In this document: positions 23,145-36,056 of the stretch, piece by piece
How positions within the stretch are numbered: the stretch's first letter is position 1
How the letters are laid out: every line of letters starts with the position of its first letter
Assembly (NCBI GenBank): GCA_949317995.1
Contig: OX439051.1
Span: 37,265,250-37,329,249, forward strand
From: Acholoe squamosa
Lineage: Eukaryota; Annelida; Polychaeta; Phyllodocida; Polynoidae
Length of the DNA: 64,000 bases
Reading direction: 5' to 3'
Translations under genes and position numbers: made by a program
The notes under the pieces: generated by a model
Databases searched by the model: none
What the model was told of the DNA's origin: nothing
Seen by the model: only the letters and a program-made list of their open reading frames with translations

Positions 23145-23366
23145 CCTAGCAAATTGTCATGAGTCCTCGTCAACCTGTGTGAAGTGGCTCACACATGTCG
23201 CTAGATGGAACATGACGTCGTTATAGCACAAGATCACCAGGAATAGCAATTGCTATGTCACGTGAGTCTAACACACAGTGGCGAAAGATGACGGAATAAG
23301 TTATCACTCAAAAAGGAGTCACCATTGATGACCAATCATGGCGACAGATGACGACAATTTGCTGGG
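23145..23366. mobile_element. Candidate MITE with CAAATTGTC / GACAATTTG ends
   Basis: CCTAGCAAATTGTCATGA at the left and GACGACAATTTGCTGGG at the right are inverted relative to each other over about 13 bases. About 222 bp, no coding. Target duplication not identified. Confidence 0.4.
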
Positions 23367-23577
23367 TAAGGTTTAATTACCTTTTTAGCGTGTGGCTTGA
23401 GTTAAGAGTTTATCCCCATTGCAATTTACAAAAGCCAGTGCTGCATTTTCTTTTCCAGCGAATGGAATATGATGAATGCTGATGAATGAATTGCAGACAT
23501 AGTAGAAGTTTGAATTTAGAGACATGAATATGCCATGTGATTCTTCCTTTGCAATCAGCCCTCATAATCTTTTTATG

Positions 23578-24504
23578 CACTGAGAAAATTCTTCCTGACA
23601 AAGTGACATGTATACCCATGTCAACTTGATTTGACACAGAGAGCACACGTCATTGGGACATGTGCACATATGTCACCATGACAACTGTAGCACACAGTAA
23701 TCCTCATATGATTTGACATGCCTTAAAATGCCATGTCATCTGTGAGTTGACTAGGGTCATGGCCATGTCGAAGGCACTTGACATGTGATGGTTTGACATA
23801 CATAATTGTTCTAGGATATTCCACTAGATGGAGCAAACAACCATTTTGGTACCAGGACTAATCACTACCAAGAAGTACTACCAACACTTGAGACATTTGA
23901 TGTATCTGTGTCATTTTGTTTTCATGAAGAATAGATCACTAAGGTCTGTAAATACTATCAATGAATGGTAGTGAATTCTATTTCGTTGTTAAATCTGCAT
24001 TTGTTATTGAATATCAAAATAGACACCCACCATCCTGAATACTCCAACTGGAGTGGTTAGACACCTTATGTGTGGGTCAGTGAAAATACCAAAGGACTGT
24101 ATTCTAACCCACAATCTATAATCTCAGTATCTACAGTACAGGGAGACATATGGCATTGCCATGTACCTCCATGCCCTTGTCTTATGGACTGCATAGAGGT
24201 CCTCAGTCAAGTAGGAGTTCTGTAGACAGGAAAAAGTGCCTTAGTGTTGCAGGCCTGTGGGACTATGATATCCCCTGCCTTCTATTATAGGCCTCCCTTG
24301 ATTGAACCATTGGTACATAGTTATTGACTGCTCTTGACCCTTACATAATTGTCTCACAGTATTACCTAGCACTCAGGTGAATGGATCAGAAATATGTGAC
24401 ATTACGCATGTCAAATGGAGTTGACGAACCAAATATGAGAGGGTCAACCTCATTTGACATGCCTTCATACATGTCATCTGGGAGACAAATTGTGACCTGT
24501 GCAG
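23578..24504 (+). mobile_element. TGACATG-rich repeat, plus-strand copy
   Basis: A 927-bp sequence closely matching the reverse complement of 56088-57006. The left end starts CACTG and the right end is CCTGTGCAG. The termini are packed with TGACATG/CATGTCA motifs. No intact transposase is visible; short frames at corresponding positions share residues such as NGVDEPNMRGSTSFDM only because the DNA is similar. Probably a non-autonomous DNA transposon. Confidence 0.7.
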
Positions 24505-25619
24505 TATGCGTCAAAGCGATCAATGTTCTTTTCTCTGTGTGCACACATCACCGCCTCTTGAGCTGTCTAGTCTTCAAGCTACCCCTACTACTAACATGTG
24601 GTAGGTGACTCTGAGATCACACAATGACATATAGCACACAGGGAGGCCTGTAAGCCATAATCCTGCAACGAAGATAGAGCAGCCCACAACCTGGGGGTAG
24701 ATAACATTGTTATCACAGTGCACTGATGTGCCTCAATGCAGCCATTGTGTTCTTCCCACATTAGCCTGTCTCAGTCCTTAGTTTATTACCATAAATTCTG
24801 GAGATTATTGCAGAAGATGATACATAACCATGTTAATGACAGGTGTCTCTAATGCTGTATCATTCTGGTATGTTGTATTGGAACAATCCCCAAATGTGTT
24901 CTTATGTAGAATTAACAAACAACAGTGGACATTATAACAGTAGAATGCAATATTACCATGAGAAACACTGTGGTTTGTAATTCCTACATAACAGAAAAAA
25001 AAACCTCTCCCCCTTTACTTTCTCAAATGTATTCTACTTCTGTTTTGTAATTTCTGCACTAGAAAGAAATAAAGCAGAGAGAAGGGAATAAAGGATCTGT
25101 GCAAAATGCTCCAATATGGGTTACTGCAACTTGGAACACCCTCGGAACTGAAGAGCAGTGTGCAGTACAGATCCTGATCTGAACATACAGAGAACTCAGT
25201 TGGTCATGGAGTGGTCTTTGGTTGCGGTCTGGCCATCTTGAAGAAACCCAGTCATTCCTGTTAAGTGACATGTGTGTAGATTGATGGTCGTAACTAAGGG
25301 ATCACATCTCAGGATACTGTAAGAGAACTGTGTTCTCGCCTCTCCCCTTTCCAAAATAAACCTCAACTGAGAGCACAGGATCCTTCTATTAAGGGTTTCT
25401 TTCCTACTTTATCTTGGTATTAAGGTAGTTTAAGATAAAGATGATTAACTGTGAACTCAGTGATTTCTCTCTGCAGCTAAGAAATATTCTAATGTGGAGA
25501 GTCATTCTATATGAACATCTCTAGAGTGTCATAGGAGTAACTTTGAGGGAAAAAGGATTTTGCAGATGAAATTCAGGACATAGCCGCACTCTGTACAAAA
25601 TACAATGTAGCATCCCATA
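24505..25619. other. Gene-free spacer
   Basis: No feature recognised. Confidence 0.5.
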
Positions 25620-25952
25620 TCCCCTAATAAGTCCACGTATTTGAACCCCCTAGTCCCCAAAGGGTATATTTCTTTTTTCTTTCATCTTGGGGTGTTCGAG
25701 TGCAAAGGCTAATTGTTTTCATTATTTCACTTTGTTCTTACTTTTCAAGAACCAAGTACTTGTTAAGCAAAACCTCTTTTTGCATTTATCAAATATCAGT
25801 GAACTGATCATGTGTTCATTGTTTCCAAAAGAGCTTCATCTGACGTGTGACAGAAGCATTGATTTTTCAGATTCATTGTTATTCCCCTGGTAAACCACAT
25901 ATGAAGTACTCCCTTTCAGAAATAAGTCCTTATTACCAGCCATTGATAATCT

Positions 25953-26050
25953 AGTAACGGGATCTGCTAAAAGGGACCTTATTTCAGGGAGAATAGTGTC
26001 CCTTTTCCTAGTCCACGTCACATGTCTGATGTTGAACAGAAATTCAGTAT
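25953..26050. repeat. GATCTG-AAAAGGG foldback module, copy 1
   Basis: GATCTGCTAAAAGGGACC followed by an inverse AATAGTGTCCCTTTT. Related modules lie at 35022-35115 and 48298-48372. Confidence 0.55.
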
Positions 26051-27981
26051 ATCCCGGGTGTCTCCAGATTGAAAGGAAACTTCATAGTGTTGGTGTCAGT
26101 GAGTGTTATGGTCATGGCTTGTCACTCGTTGTGTCATAAAAGCACCCTGTGGGCCAGCGGTAACAGGAGAAGGCTGACTATCTTGTGATGCCTTTGTCAT
26201 TCTACCATCACTTTGTAACCTGACCTGCTGCCATTTATGTCCAGGCACGTAGTAAAGATATCTCATCATAGGATATTTCAGCTGTCCTTCCTATTTGTCT
26301 GTTCAAATTTCCTTCTAACATCCTAACAACAGGTGCTCATAGTATATTCTTGCTTGATGGCATTTCTCTACATGCTACACAACTACGTAGGCCCTAGTTC
26401 TACTCAGCAATCATACTGTTTGCAGAAAGGGTGTATGGAAAGTGGGTACTCTTGAATATCTGAATAGTCACCCTATTATCTTATGCCAGAAACAATGCAA
26501 GGCACTGCTATCTCTCTCATCTAGCTATTGAAATCAGTGTTGCTCTCGGGAATCGGCATTACATCCTACATTTCAATACTCAGAAATATCAAAACGCTAC
26601 TTTCATATTTGAATCCACTCATAGACTGACATGTCTCCATTGCAAATTTTACCTTTCCTGAATCAGCGCACTTACTGCATATTTCCCGATTCCCATTGGC
26701 TGCTGTCAAGTGAACATCCCTAAAGAATGGATTAGAGAACTACCTCCAGTGGAAGCTGTAGGAAGCAGTGAAGTAGGGTTTGTAGACAGGCAATGAAGGT
26801 AGCACGTAGGGATGAACATATTAAGTTGTAGCTTTAGGATGGTTAGCTGCTTCAATTGTGAAAGTGCCTAGTACCTTTTTCAGGTGAGAACTCGTTTATG
26901 TAAGCCGACCCAACCCCAAATACCAGTCCATTTCAGGCCAATGTTATAATTGAAAGAAAACAAGAGTAGAATTCAAAATCTGATTTATCAATGCTACATG
27001 TTACGCCCATGTGGAGTTGAACCATTGTAAAAATCAATAGGTCCTCTTAAGAAAGAGTTCATTTCAGTTAATGCCATTTCAAGGATGAATCATTGGGTGT
27101 AACACTGGAAGAGCATAATGATATCTTAATTTGTATAGATCCATACATCCCTCCAAAATGCTCATTTATAAATTGTTGTTAATTTCCCTTTTCAGTTTAT
27201 TTTATATTTAAATCATTGCCTCATCTGTCGCATGATGAGTGGGGAAGAGTATTTATGCCATTTATCACATAGCATTTCAATATTCATTGCTAATTTACTT
27301 TTGTTTAATAGGCATATTATCCTACCCAGCATCTGAATTGCCAGCTCTAAATGAGACTATGTTTGGGGAAAATGTTGACAGAGCAGTGGTATCTTGCAAA
27401 CCAATTAGCTTCTATACCTTTTCAGCCTACATCATGCATGCTATCGTACACATACCAAGAGAAGTTAACTTTGAGTTACTGACCAATGCTGCATATCTGA
27501 AAGATGTAATGTACTTATTGAAGGAGGGGTCACCTATTTAGTTTTTATTGCAGAATAATAGCCACAAATTTGTCAAAAGCTGCAATACTATATTTCCTCT
27601 TTAAAGGGTTAAATGGGACATTGGCTGATAGAATAGAATTATCATTACAGACACCAATCAGCTAGAAATGAATTTTCAGTAGCTATTTTTCCTCTCATCT
27701 TAAATAGAGTGTGAGATGTATTAATTATGGAGACAGTTTCATAGGCTTAATTAGAAGGAGTTATCTTCTGACACACTTATCTAATGAATCTCATAGATGG
27801 GGACTTTTTAGCACTTTAACCCGTTAGAAGCTGCTTATGCCGCAGTGCATCGTGCCAGTGAAGTGCTGGCCAGCATATCATTGGAGCATCATGCCGACCC
27901 TCCGGGAGTGAATCAAGCAAAAACCTTGAATGTAGCCCTGGCAAGTTACCTCCAAGGGCCGCATGGCGACTGTTGGGCATG

Positions 27982-27999
27982 ATGCATTAATTAATGCAT
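27982..27999. repeat. Perfect 18-bp AT-rich palindrome
   Basis: ATGCATTAATTAATGCAT equals its reverse complement. It lies in a unit A stretch without an obvious counterpart in unit B. Confidence 0.6.
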
Positions 28000-28781
28000 T
28001 AGCATCGGTCAAATGATTAAAAACCGTGAATGCTAAAATGCACCCTTCACCTCGGACTTCAATATGAATTACCATAATCTCTTTTATAAGAAAACGTCAT
28101 GTACAAGGCACATCCTCAGATCATGCCGGCCCAAATATGTACATTTTGAGTGATACATTGGTCATTTCAGTTCTGTTCTATAGTAAAAACATCCTTGCCT
28201 ATAAGACACACACTGACTTCAGACAGACTTTATAAAGTGCAGCAATGTATAAGGTGCTGCAAGGGTGTATCCTCATGTATAACCCAAGCCTTACGTAAGG
28301 GGTATTACAGTTTTGTGTGACCGGTCATCTTTTTGCTGAAACATTGGAGGGTAAAATTGATCATTTAAAGAACATGATGGGGCATTTAGCTGCTCCTGTA
28401 TGTATGTACTCTAGGACTTCAAGCTAAAAGTTGAGGTGTCGGTTTAATGTTTAAGGAAAGCAATATGACCTTTGTATGGCTTAGGTTTGGCATTATTCAT
28501 TACAACAGCTCAACCATATCAAATGATTATAGAAATACATACCGGTATGCATAAAAGAAGTTATAATCACATACAAGAGACTGCAGCTGCAGTTCTCAGA
28601 AAAAAAGATGGCTTATAACAAATTTCGTCCTTATACAGGTATTTCTGAGAATACTTTTCAGGGGTGCATTGAGGTAGTTTGGGTAACCTGAATCCAAATA
28701 TGCCATATCAAATTTAAAATCTACCCCAAAACCTCTTAAGGCGAAATGTCTAACCTTAAGGCCCTGAGGCAGCAGCAGTAT

Positions 28782-28947
28782 TTTATGACGTAAGAATGAC
28801 GAAGTTATGACGTAAGAATGACGAAGTCATGACGTATCTCAACATGCCAATGGAAGTGACATATTTATGATGTAGGTATGACGTATGGAAAAATTGATGA
28901 TGTATTAATGATGTAGTTATGATGTATGAATGACGAAGTTATGACGT
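28782..28947. repeat. Minisatellite with TGACGT units
   Basis: Diverged tandem units of about 20-22 bp built on TTATGACGTAAGAATGACGA. Absent at the corresponding place in unit B (about 46600). Confidence 0.7.
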
Positions 28948-28954
28948 TTAGTGC

Positions 28955-29056
28955 CGAACGGTCGGGGGCTGAACGGCCAAGGGGCTCAATGGATGGGGGC
29001 TGAATAGATAGGGCTGGATGGTCGAGGGCCGGATAGATTGGGGCTGGATGGCCGGA
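28955..29056. repeat. GC-rich minisatellite GGGGCTGAAYGG
   Basis: Diverged tandem units of about 17-22 bp built on GGGGCTGGATGGYCRAGG, directly after the TGACGT array. Also absent from unit B. Confidence 0.65.
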
Positions 29057-29935
29057 AACCCTGCCTGAGTAGAGCAGCAGCCCCTAAAGAGTTAAGGCCC
29101 TTGGTAAAAGTTTGAAAAGAGCCAATGATCCCTGAACTAAAGGACTCTTAGAAACATATTATGTCCAGGCACTTAAAGACACCTAGAGCGCCCTGATATT
29201 TACCTCCTTAATTGGTGACATTGGAGAAAGCAGAAGGTGAATAAGTGGCAAAGGAGGCAGTATGAAAAGTGAGGCAGGAAGGATAAAGGTCTAGACTCTT
29301 AGGTCAATACACCCCTGACCCTTTAGGGCTTAATAGAGGATTAAAACATCATACCCAACAGGCATCACAGTTCAGGCCTGGTCATTGATGCCTCTACTAT
29401 AAAATTGTATGAATGTATCATGCTGGCTGCATAAATTTATCATGCTTACCCTACACGGTTAGTTTAAATTAATGCAATGAATTTCCCTTGAAGAATTTTC
29501 CTTCAAACCCTAAAACTGAAAAACTCACGTGGCCTTTAAACTCATTAGTGCCCATTCATAGTCATAATGAATATAGGTTAGGCCTCAAAGGCTGAAACCC
29601 GACACAAGAGGAAATGGAAAGTCCCCGATTCAAGGAAAGTCGACCATTGAAACTATAATTGATCTTCAAACTATATTAGAATTATCGATTGAAAAAAAGG
29701 ACAACCAGTCTCAGTATTGCACTTCCTTGAACACCTTTACACTCAGGCTGAAAAAGCAAAGACATCCTTATAATTATGGTGCAGTAACCAGCTAATCAAC
29801 AATAACAGTCTAAGTGAAAAGACTTGTAAGCAAGTAAATCAAATCATCTCTTAAGTTCTTTACTCATCTACACTCATTAAGCAGCAGTTCCAATTAGACT
29901 GTTTGCCTATGTGTAGATCAGAAACTTCAAACATT

Positions 29936-32039
29936 TGTCAAATGTATGGCTAGAAGTTTGCAGTGGAATCAGTTTTCATGCAAAGACGCAGAGTCATGGA
30001 TCTGATTCTAGAGAGATGCATGAGACAAAGCGTAAATTGTAATCGATCATTTATTAATGCCATAAATTGTAACATATGATTATGTTAATGCAAATAATAT
30101 GAGGCATGAATGCACATAAAACTATATTAGAGCATTCACGGTCCACTGATCACCAGAAATAAATTATATAATATATTCACCCTTAAATCTAGATGTTTAA
30201 ATTTATTTACTGATCTCCAGGTTATTTGACCTATTAGTTACTCAGTCAGTCCCTATATATATTTTAACTCATCCCTACTATCCAGATAGTTTGTGTCTAC
30301 TGTTTGCTGTATCAACAAAAAGAGAAAGAAATTGATCCATGGAGAAAGAAATGGTGTACCTCTACTATCAGTATTTAACAGGGTTGGTATCATGTATGGT
30401 ATGATGTCCCATGTGGATGATTAACCAGTTAAAGAATGCATTATTGAATCTTTGCGAGCAATACTTTAATTGTATAGCCTATCAAGGGAAATCAAAGTCT
30501 GTATCATTTCTCCCATCAGGCAATGAATCTTGTCCCCGTGACAAATATAAAAAAAAAAATATGACTATCAAGATATACAGTCAACCTTCAAAGAGTGTAT
30601 TGAATACATGGGACTGGTATATTGTATGGTACGGTGACCTATCAGTGTGATTCATGAATGCATCAAAGGACCATTTCAGAGTCCAGACTCGTCAGACTCA
30701 AATTCCTTAACATATCAAGGGAGATCAATCTCTGTATCTTCTAAGTACCTTCTCAATGACCCCCAGACGACTATCAAAAGTCCCTCCTATAGTAACCAGC
30801 AGTTTGCAATAATTTCACATCTGGAATCTGAGATGAAAGATGGCCTTAAGAAAAGGATGTGTAAAAGTAGTGGAGACATTGAGACTTGTCTGATAACTAG
30901 TTCTCATTCTGTTCGACTTTTTAGTTTAAAATGATTTCCGTTGAGAGTTCCATCATTGCTACTTTAGCTGCTCTGCTGATACATGCAATGTCAATTTGAC
31001 CATTAATTTTTTATTAAGGGTATAATATAAACCATCAAAACTATTCAAACATTTAGGATTTCTTTACAATGACAGGGCAGACTAAACACTGGACTATGCA
31101 AAGAAGAAAACTAGTTAGATGCCATCTGATGGGCAGTCAGTCAACCAATCAAAAATACCCAAAGGGACTTTGGAGTGCCATGCACATCTCATTACACACT
31201 ACCACAATTTTGTAATCATTTGCTAGATTCGTTTTTAAACCATTTCAAAAATATTCACTTTTTACGTTTACCTATAGGTTCTATCATGTTTCTTTTTCCA
31301 TTTCCGGAGATGCTTTTGTTACAAATTTTCAGCCTAGTTTGTTTTCTTCAGAACTATTTTTTGGGAGTTTTAATTATTGTTATCAACTTTATTGCATGCA
31401 GGTGTTAAAACGTCAATAGAGTGCTTGGTCATGGCTCTTGTCATGCGCTAGACAGTATTTTGGAGTCTCTGAATCTTGAGGCTCTTTGATGTCTTAAGGC
31501 AGCTTAGTCTAGAGCACTCCCAATACTATGCTCCATACCCTTTTATTAACAGAAGTTCATCCTGGCAAATGGCATCAGGAGTGCATGAATCCTTAAGTAT
31601 AGTGTGTATCACTATAACTCATTGTAGCCAAAGTCAACATGTCTCCTGTAAGGGCTGTATCTATGTATAGCGACCGTCAATGATATTGAAGCATTAATGT
31701 ACTCTCGACAACGAAAGGTTTAAAATCAGTCATCATGCAGGGCAGGCGGTTATTTCTTAACACACCATGACTTCACTCTAATCAATTTATAATGCATAAT
31801 GGGATCTGCAAAATGGAACCCTTCCCCTAGATACCAGTATGGCCTGCAAAAATAATTATCATTGTTGAATTAATCAAAGCAATTGCTCTAAACTAAATGA
31901 GAACATTTCTTTCTCTTGCTTCTTTTCATTCACGTCGTTCTTTTTCTTATGCTTTTAAATTTGTTTTTTATAAGTTCATTTAAACAAAAAGAGATCTAAC
32001 CATGTATTGATGGAATTATTGATTTTACCCTTTATTTAA
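29936..32039. other. Unit A stretch without a unit B counterpart
   Basis: No gene. It contains an imperfect tandem duplication at 30380-30785 and otherwise AT-rich sequence. Unit B has only about 400 different bases here (47650-48060). Confidence 0.5.
30380..30785. repeat. Imperfect tandem duplication, about 230-bp period
   Basis: TTGGTATCATGTATGGTA...TATCAAGGGAAATCAAAGTC...GACTATC is repeated as CTGGTATATTGTATGGTA...TATCAAGGGAGATCAATCTC...GACTATC. Confidence 0.6.
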
Positions 32040-32129
32040 AATTGGGGAATTACTTATAAACTACATTGCTATATTCGTAGCTTCCAGTCTTCAGTAGTGC
32101 AATTCAATAAAGTAAAAGTCAAAAATGGT

Positions 32130-32400
32130 TGAGGACGAGGATTTCGCGAGGAGGTCATTCCATTTCCCAACTGATGTGGAGCTGTTTCTACGAGCAACCG
32201 AAATGGTGTCAACGCCCACACTGAATAACTTCTGCTTTCCCCAATTAGGACAAGTCCAGTCACCCTTACTGTACCTTTCAACTCCTATTTCCCTCCTCTC
32301 CACTCCCAGAGCACCACATAGGGTCACGGCAGTGCCTTAAGTATAGATTGTATAAAACAGGGAAATGGGCTTTTGGTGAAGCCAATTTGAGGTAGGGGAG
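32130..32400. repeat. Dispersed repeat, copy 2
   Basis: Same family as 9665-9890 and 48145-48410. Here it reads ATGTGGAGCTGTTTCTA, CCCCAATTAGGACA, CTCCTCTCCACTCCCAGA, TAGGGTCACGGCAGTGCC. Confidence 0.7.
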
Positions 32401-32776
32401 TAGTGCTATTTGTCTCCTACAGTGGGCAAGTGAATGATGGTACTTTGATCTTAAGGATTCTGACATTTTGAGACTAGGGATAACTTTGAACTGGGAACCT
32501 GAGATCAATAATTTTATATAAAGCAATATTTAATAAGCTCTACAAAATCCTGTTTCAATAAAGCGACATTCTTTGTTGATATCAAAACAACTGAGGCAGG
32601 GACACAAAAAAATTCTACAAAAGCAACATTATAATTTTCAGAGAGATACCTACCATACATGTATATGAGTTGACCTGCCAGTTGATTCCTGATGTATACC
32701 AAGACAGTGTCTGTCGACCCTATTAAGTAAGCAATTCAGCCATACACAATCAGTTCAACACAACTGTAAAAGTATT

Positions 32777-33014
32777 TTGTCGCCTCAGTGCAACAAGGTT
32801 GTAACTAACATTGTGTTTTCTTCTGTTTTAACATTTATTGACCAATAGCTACCGTCTAAGAAAATACTGAAGCTCTATCTATGATATATATTTCTACAGG
32901 CCCTTTTGCAATGAGGTTTTCTCAACTGTGTACTATAGTAACTGCAATACTTATTTTGCCTCTTCTGAAAAACTTGAAATATGCAGATACAACCTTGTTG
33001 CACTGAGGCAACAA
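32777..33014. mobile_element. MITE with 27-bp inverted ends
   Basis: The left end contains GCCTCAGTGCAACAAGGTTG and the right end the exact inverse CAACCTTGTTGCACTGAGGC. About 238 bp, no coding, absent from the corresponding part of unit B. Classification unknown. Confidence 0.7.
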
Positions 33015-33495
33015 TTGATTATGGCCAACCTACAAGTCTGTTCATAGATTGGTAATAAGATATATTCCCAATAAGCTGAGAGGTACTGCTTTTCATTATA
33101 GCAAGAAGCCATTTTAATACATCATGCCATCCCTAACATCACAAGGTTGGTCTTGCAATGTATGCAGTATTATCAGATTTACTTTAACTATGAAGCTTTT
33201 GAAGCCGTGGTTCATGAAGGCTTAGGATCCATTAATGTCCTTCAACCATGTACAAGAGTTTCTACTGCAAATGTATATGTAGGTAATATGCATTTACGCT
33301 GCGAACAGATATGTGTTGTTAATATTTCGGCAGAACAGTAGCTATAAACTTTTTTTCATGGATATACCCTGTACCAATGTGCTTTACTGTATTGTCATTT
33401 GGAGCTTCATTATTGTGGAAACTATGCTTCCTTACTACATTACAAGTACAATGGTTATTTGTTAGGTTTTACAAGGGTGCCTGGCAGATTCAACA

Positions 33496-33618
33496 GATAT
33501 TTCATAGTGTAGGTAGGCATGGGTGATATTGACTCGTGGGTGATATTGAACGATATTAAACTCGGGCTGCACCCTCGATTAATACCATTTTGATATCACC
33601 CATTCGCCATGAAATATC
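33496..33618. mobile_element. Foldback element with nested inverted repeats
   Basis: The outer arms GATATTTCAT (33496-33505) and ATGAAATATC (33609-33618) are perfect. The inner arms ATGGGTGATAT (33519-33529) and ATATCACCCAT (33593-33603) are perfect. GGGTGATATTG is also duplicated at 33538-33548. The tip holds an ATTAA...TTAAT pair. Confidence 0.6.
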
Positions 33619-33850
33619 CATATACTGTTTATTTTACCAGTTATAATTATATATAACCATTGTCAGATGGTACCATCTAATGTCTGTCAAAGTTATATAA
33701 TGGGAGTAGAAAGGGATACATCAAAGAAGTTCATCCAACTGCAGACAAGATTAATGTACAGAATAGCTGAGGGGATTCATTGGTTGGGAAATAAGCAGCT
33801 TTTGGAAGGAGAGGATGATGGGCGGGATGATGTACCTAATCCTATGCACA

Positions 33851-34599
33851 TGATTACATTGAGACCAAAAATACTGATCAGTTTCAGCAAATTTCAGTAT
33901 ACACTGATAAATTGCTCCTAAAACTACTAATTGTCCACTGCTTTATTCAATCTAGATTCAGTGGACCCCTGACGCTTAACTGAGAGTTGATGGAAGATCA
34001 TAACACTACTGATTTGATACTTTATGTAATTCACAGATGGATGACTGTGTGTATGGGTGGGGGTACAGTATGTACAGCACTGTTTCCCTACTATGACATT
34101 AGTACTACTGATGTTGTACTCCTACAGCAGTGTATTATCAGTATCAGCTTCTGACTCTCTACTGCTGAGGCAGCTATGACTCAGTAGCACTGATTAATTA
34201 CTGTCCCATTTCTAGGTCCATATTGCACATGTGTGCTACTGGACAGCCACACCCTATATACTAATATAATTCTGCTAACCCACTGCTAACAGACTGATTG
34301 AGCACTGAATTCATACGTCCCTGCTCTCTATAGTTAGGCAGCAGTATAGCAGTACACACTGACAAACCACTGCTTTTGATACTGAATTGACACTGGACCA
34401 ATACTGCCAAACTGCACTTCTTCCACACTGTTTTTTACTGTTTTACTACTGCATTCTGGTCTGGGTGACCACAAACAGCTCCATATAAAATTATAAGTCT
34501 GACAACTGTTCAGCACAAACTTCTTAGGTGGTGCCATGATACACAAAGCATGCCTGCCTGGCTAAATTGACTCAATTGATACATGGATCAGGGCCAAGG
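33851..34599. other. Gene-free unit A stretch rich in CACTGCT/ACTACTG motifs
   Basis: Repeated short words (CACTGCT, TACTACTG, CAGCAGT) in both orientations give it a quasi-repetitive look. There is no counterpart in unit B, which here holds a different insertion (50707-51253). Confidence 0.4.
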
Positions 34600-35021
34600 G
34601 TCTGGTTTCTTCTGAACCACTGCAACTAACAATGATAAAACCTGAGAAATCAAATAGCTACGCAAGTAGAACTGGAATCGCAAAGACAGGCTCCATGTCT
34701 CAGTTGCCAGTAGGGTTTTTTAGAGGTCATCATTCATCTGATTTCTTCATGTGAAACATGAGCAGAAGACCAGTTCCCATAAGGAACTTTTTTGACAAAT
34801 TTCTTCATGAGAACCTGGTGCCCTTGAAATACAAATGCTGCCTGAGGCAATGAGAGCGATTCCTCGCAGTGGTCTTGGCAATGAATATTTGAAAGTAGGA
34901 TTACGGCATAATGTTGTCAAACGCTGCCTCCCATGTAATTCACACACGTCTCCAAAATTTTACCCAGGGTTTTAAGTACAAACTAAGAGGGCACTTTGTT
35001 AACTATGGTTTATATGTGACA

Positions 35022-35115
35022 GGATCTGCGAAAAGGGCCCTTATTGCAGGGTGCATTAGGCTCCCTATTCCCAGTACATGTCAAATATGATGTTGAACTC
35101 TGGGAATTCATGACA
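35022..35115. repeat. GATCTG-AAAAGGG foldback module, copy 2
   Basis: GGATCTGCGAAAAGGGCCCTT followed by CTCCCTATTCCCAGTACATG; related to 25953-26050 and 48298-48372. Confidence 0.55.
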
Positions 35116-35168
35116 TCTTACATAAAAGATGATACCATGTTTTCAATTTGAGATGAATCTATAGACAG

Positions 35169-36022
35169 CACTGCAAAAATGATGTTTAGATCCTAAACAC
35201 AATTCTAAACATATTCTTGCAATGTTTTTGTAATCACATTAATTTCCTAAACATGTTTAGCCAAACAATGTGCTTAGCTCAAGTTTAGAAATGTAGGTGT
35301 TCAGGTTAAAACGTTTGTGTTTAGATATATGAACTTTTGTGTTTAGATGTTTAAATGATTTGACGGAGAGTTAAGGTTTGCAGACATGAATGCATTAAAA
35401 AACAAAGATATATTTTGGTTTTTTTCTCATTTGCTGGGGGGGGCATCAACAAGTATTTTCTTAACAAAGTCTCCAAAGATGTCAGCCACAGCATTATATG
35501 TGTACATATATTACACACTGCATCAGAATGAGAGACTTGAGAAAGTACAACAGGTTGGCAGGAAGGACATTGCCTTATCTATTCCAGAATAACATCAAAA
35601 AGGTGTCAGTCATGGAGTTTATTGATTATTTTATGGTAATGATGGTGGCATGAGGTGAATCTAGTCAATTTTCTATTGGCCTCCCTATTCACATGACATT
35701 CTAAGAAATGAAACCATGATAAACATGGGATTTGGGGAAATTAATTTTGTCAGAACAATTGATTATAACTGTGCGCAGATAGTACAGCCAAAGGTAGTGC
35801 TGCTACCTGGTGTGGATTCAACATCCAAGTATCTAAACATATTGATGTTTGAATCGAAATTCAACTGTCTCAACTCTAAACATCTAAACACATTTAGCAT
35901 AAATGTTTATGTAGTTAGAATAAAATGTGTAGTCCATGATACACCTAACTGACCTATATGTTTAGGTTTTAAACATGTTAAGACCTAAACATGTTTAAAA
36001 TCTAAACACTATTTTTGCAGTG
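35169..36022 (+). mobile_element. CACTG-ended DNA transposon, copy 1
   Basis: 854 bp. It starts CACTGCAAAAATGATGTTTA and ends with the inverse, AAACACTATTTTTGCAGTG. TTTAGAT/ATCTAAAC motifs are repeated many times near both ends, a subterminal-repeat pattern as in CACTA/EnSpm elements. There is no transposase domain. Unit C keeps a sequence resembling the empty site (about 57130-57170). Confidence 0.7.
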
Positions 36023-36056
36023 TAGATATTTTCTCTGGAATTCCTGGTGGTTACAT

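Noticed and set aside
24381..24608. Open frame shared with the minus-strand frame near 56011-56217
   Set aside because: The similarity covers the whole repeat, including non-coding parts, and the frames differ by indels, so selection on a protein is not supported.
27239..27541. 100-codon open frame in unit A
   Set aside because: The matching block in unit B (about 43420-43690) has indels that destroy the frame, and there is no recognisable domain.
28782..28947. Possible CRISPR-like array of TGACGT repeats
   Set aside because: Units are contiguous and diverged, without unique spacers, and the genome is eukaryotic.
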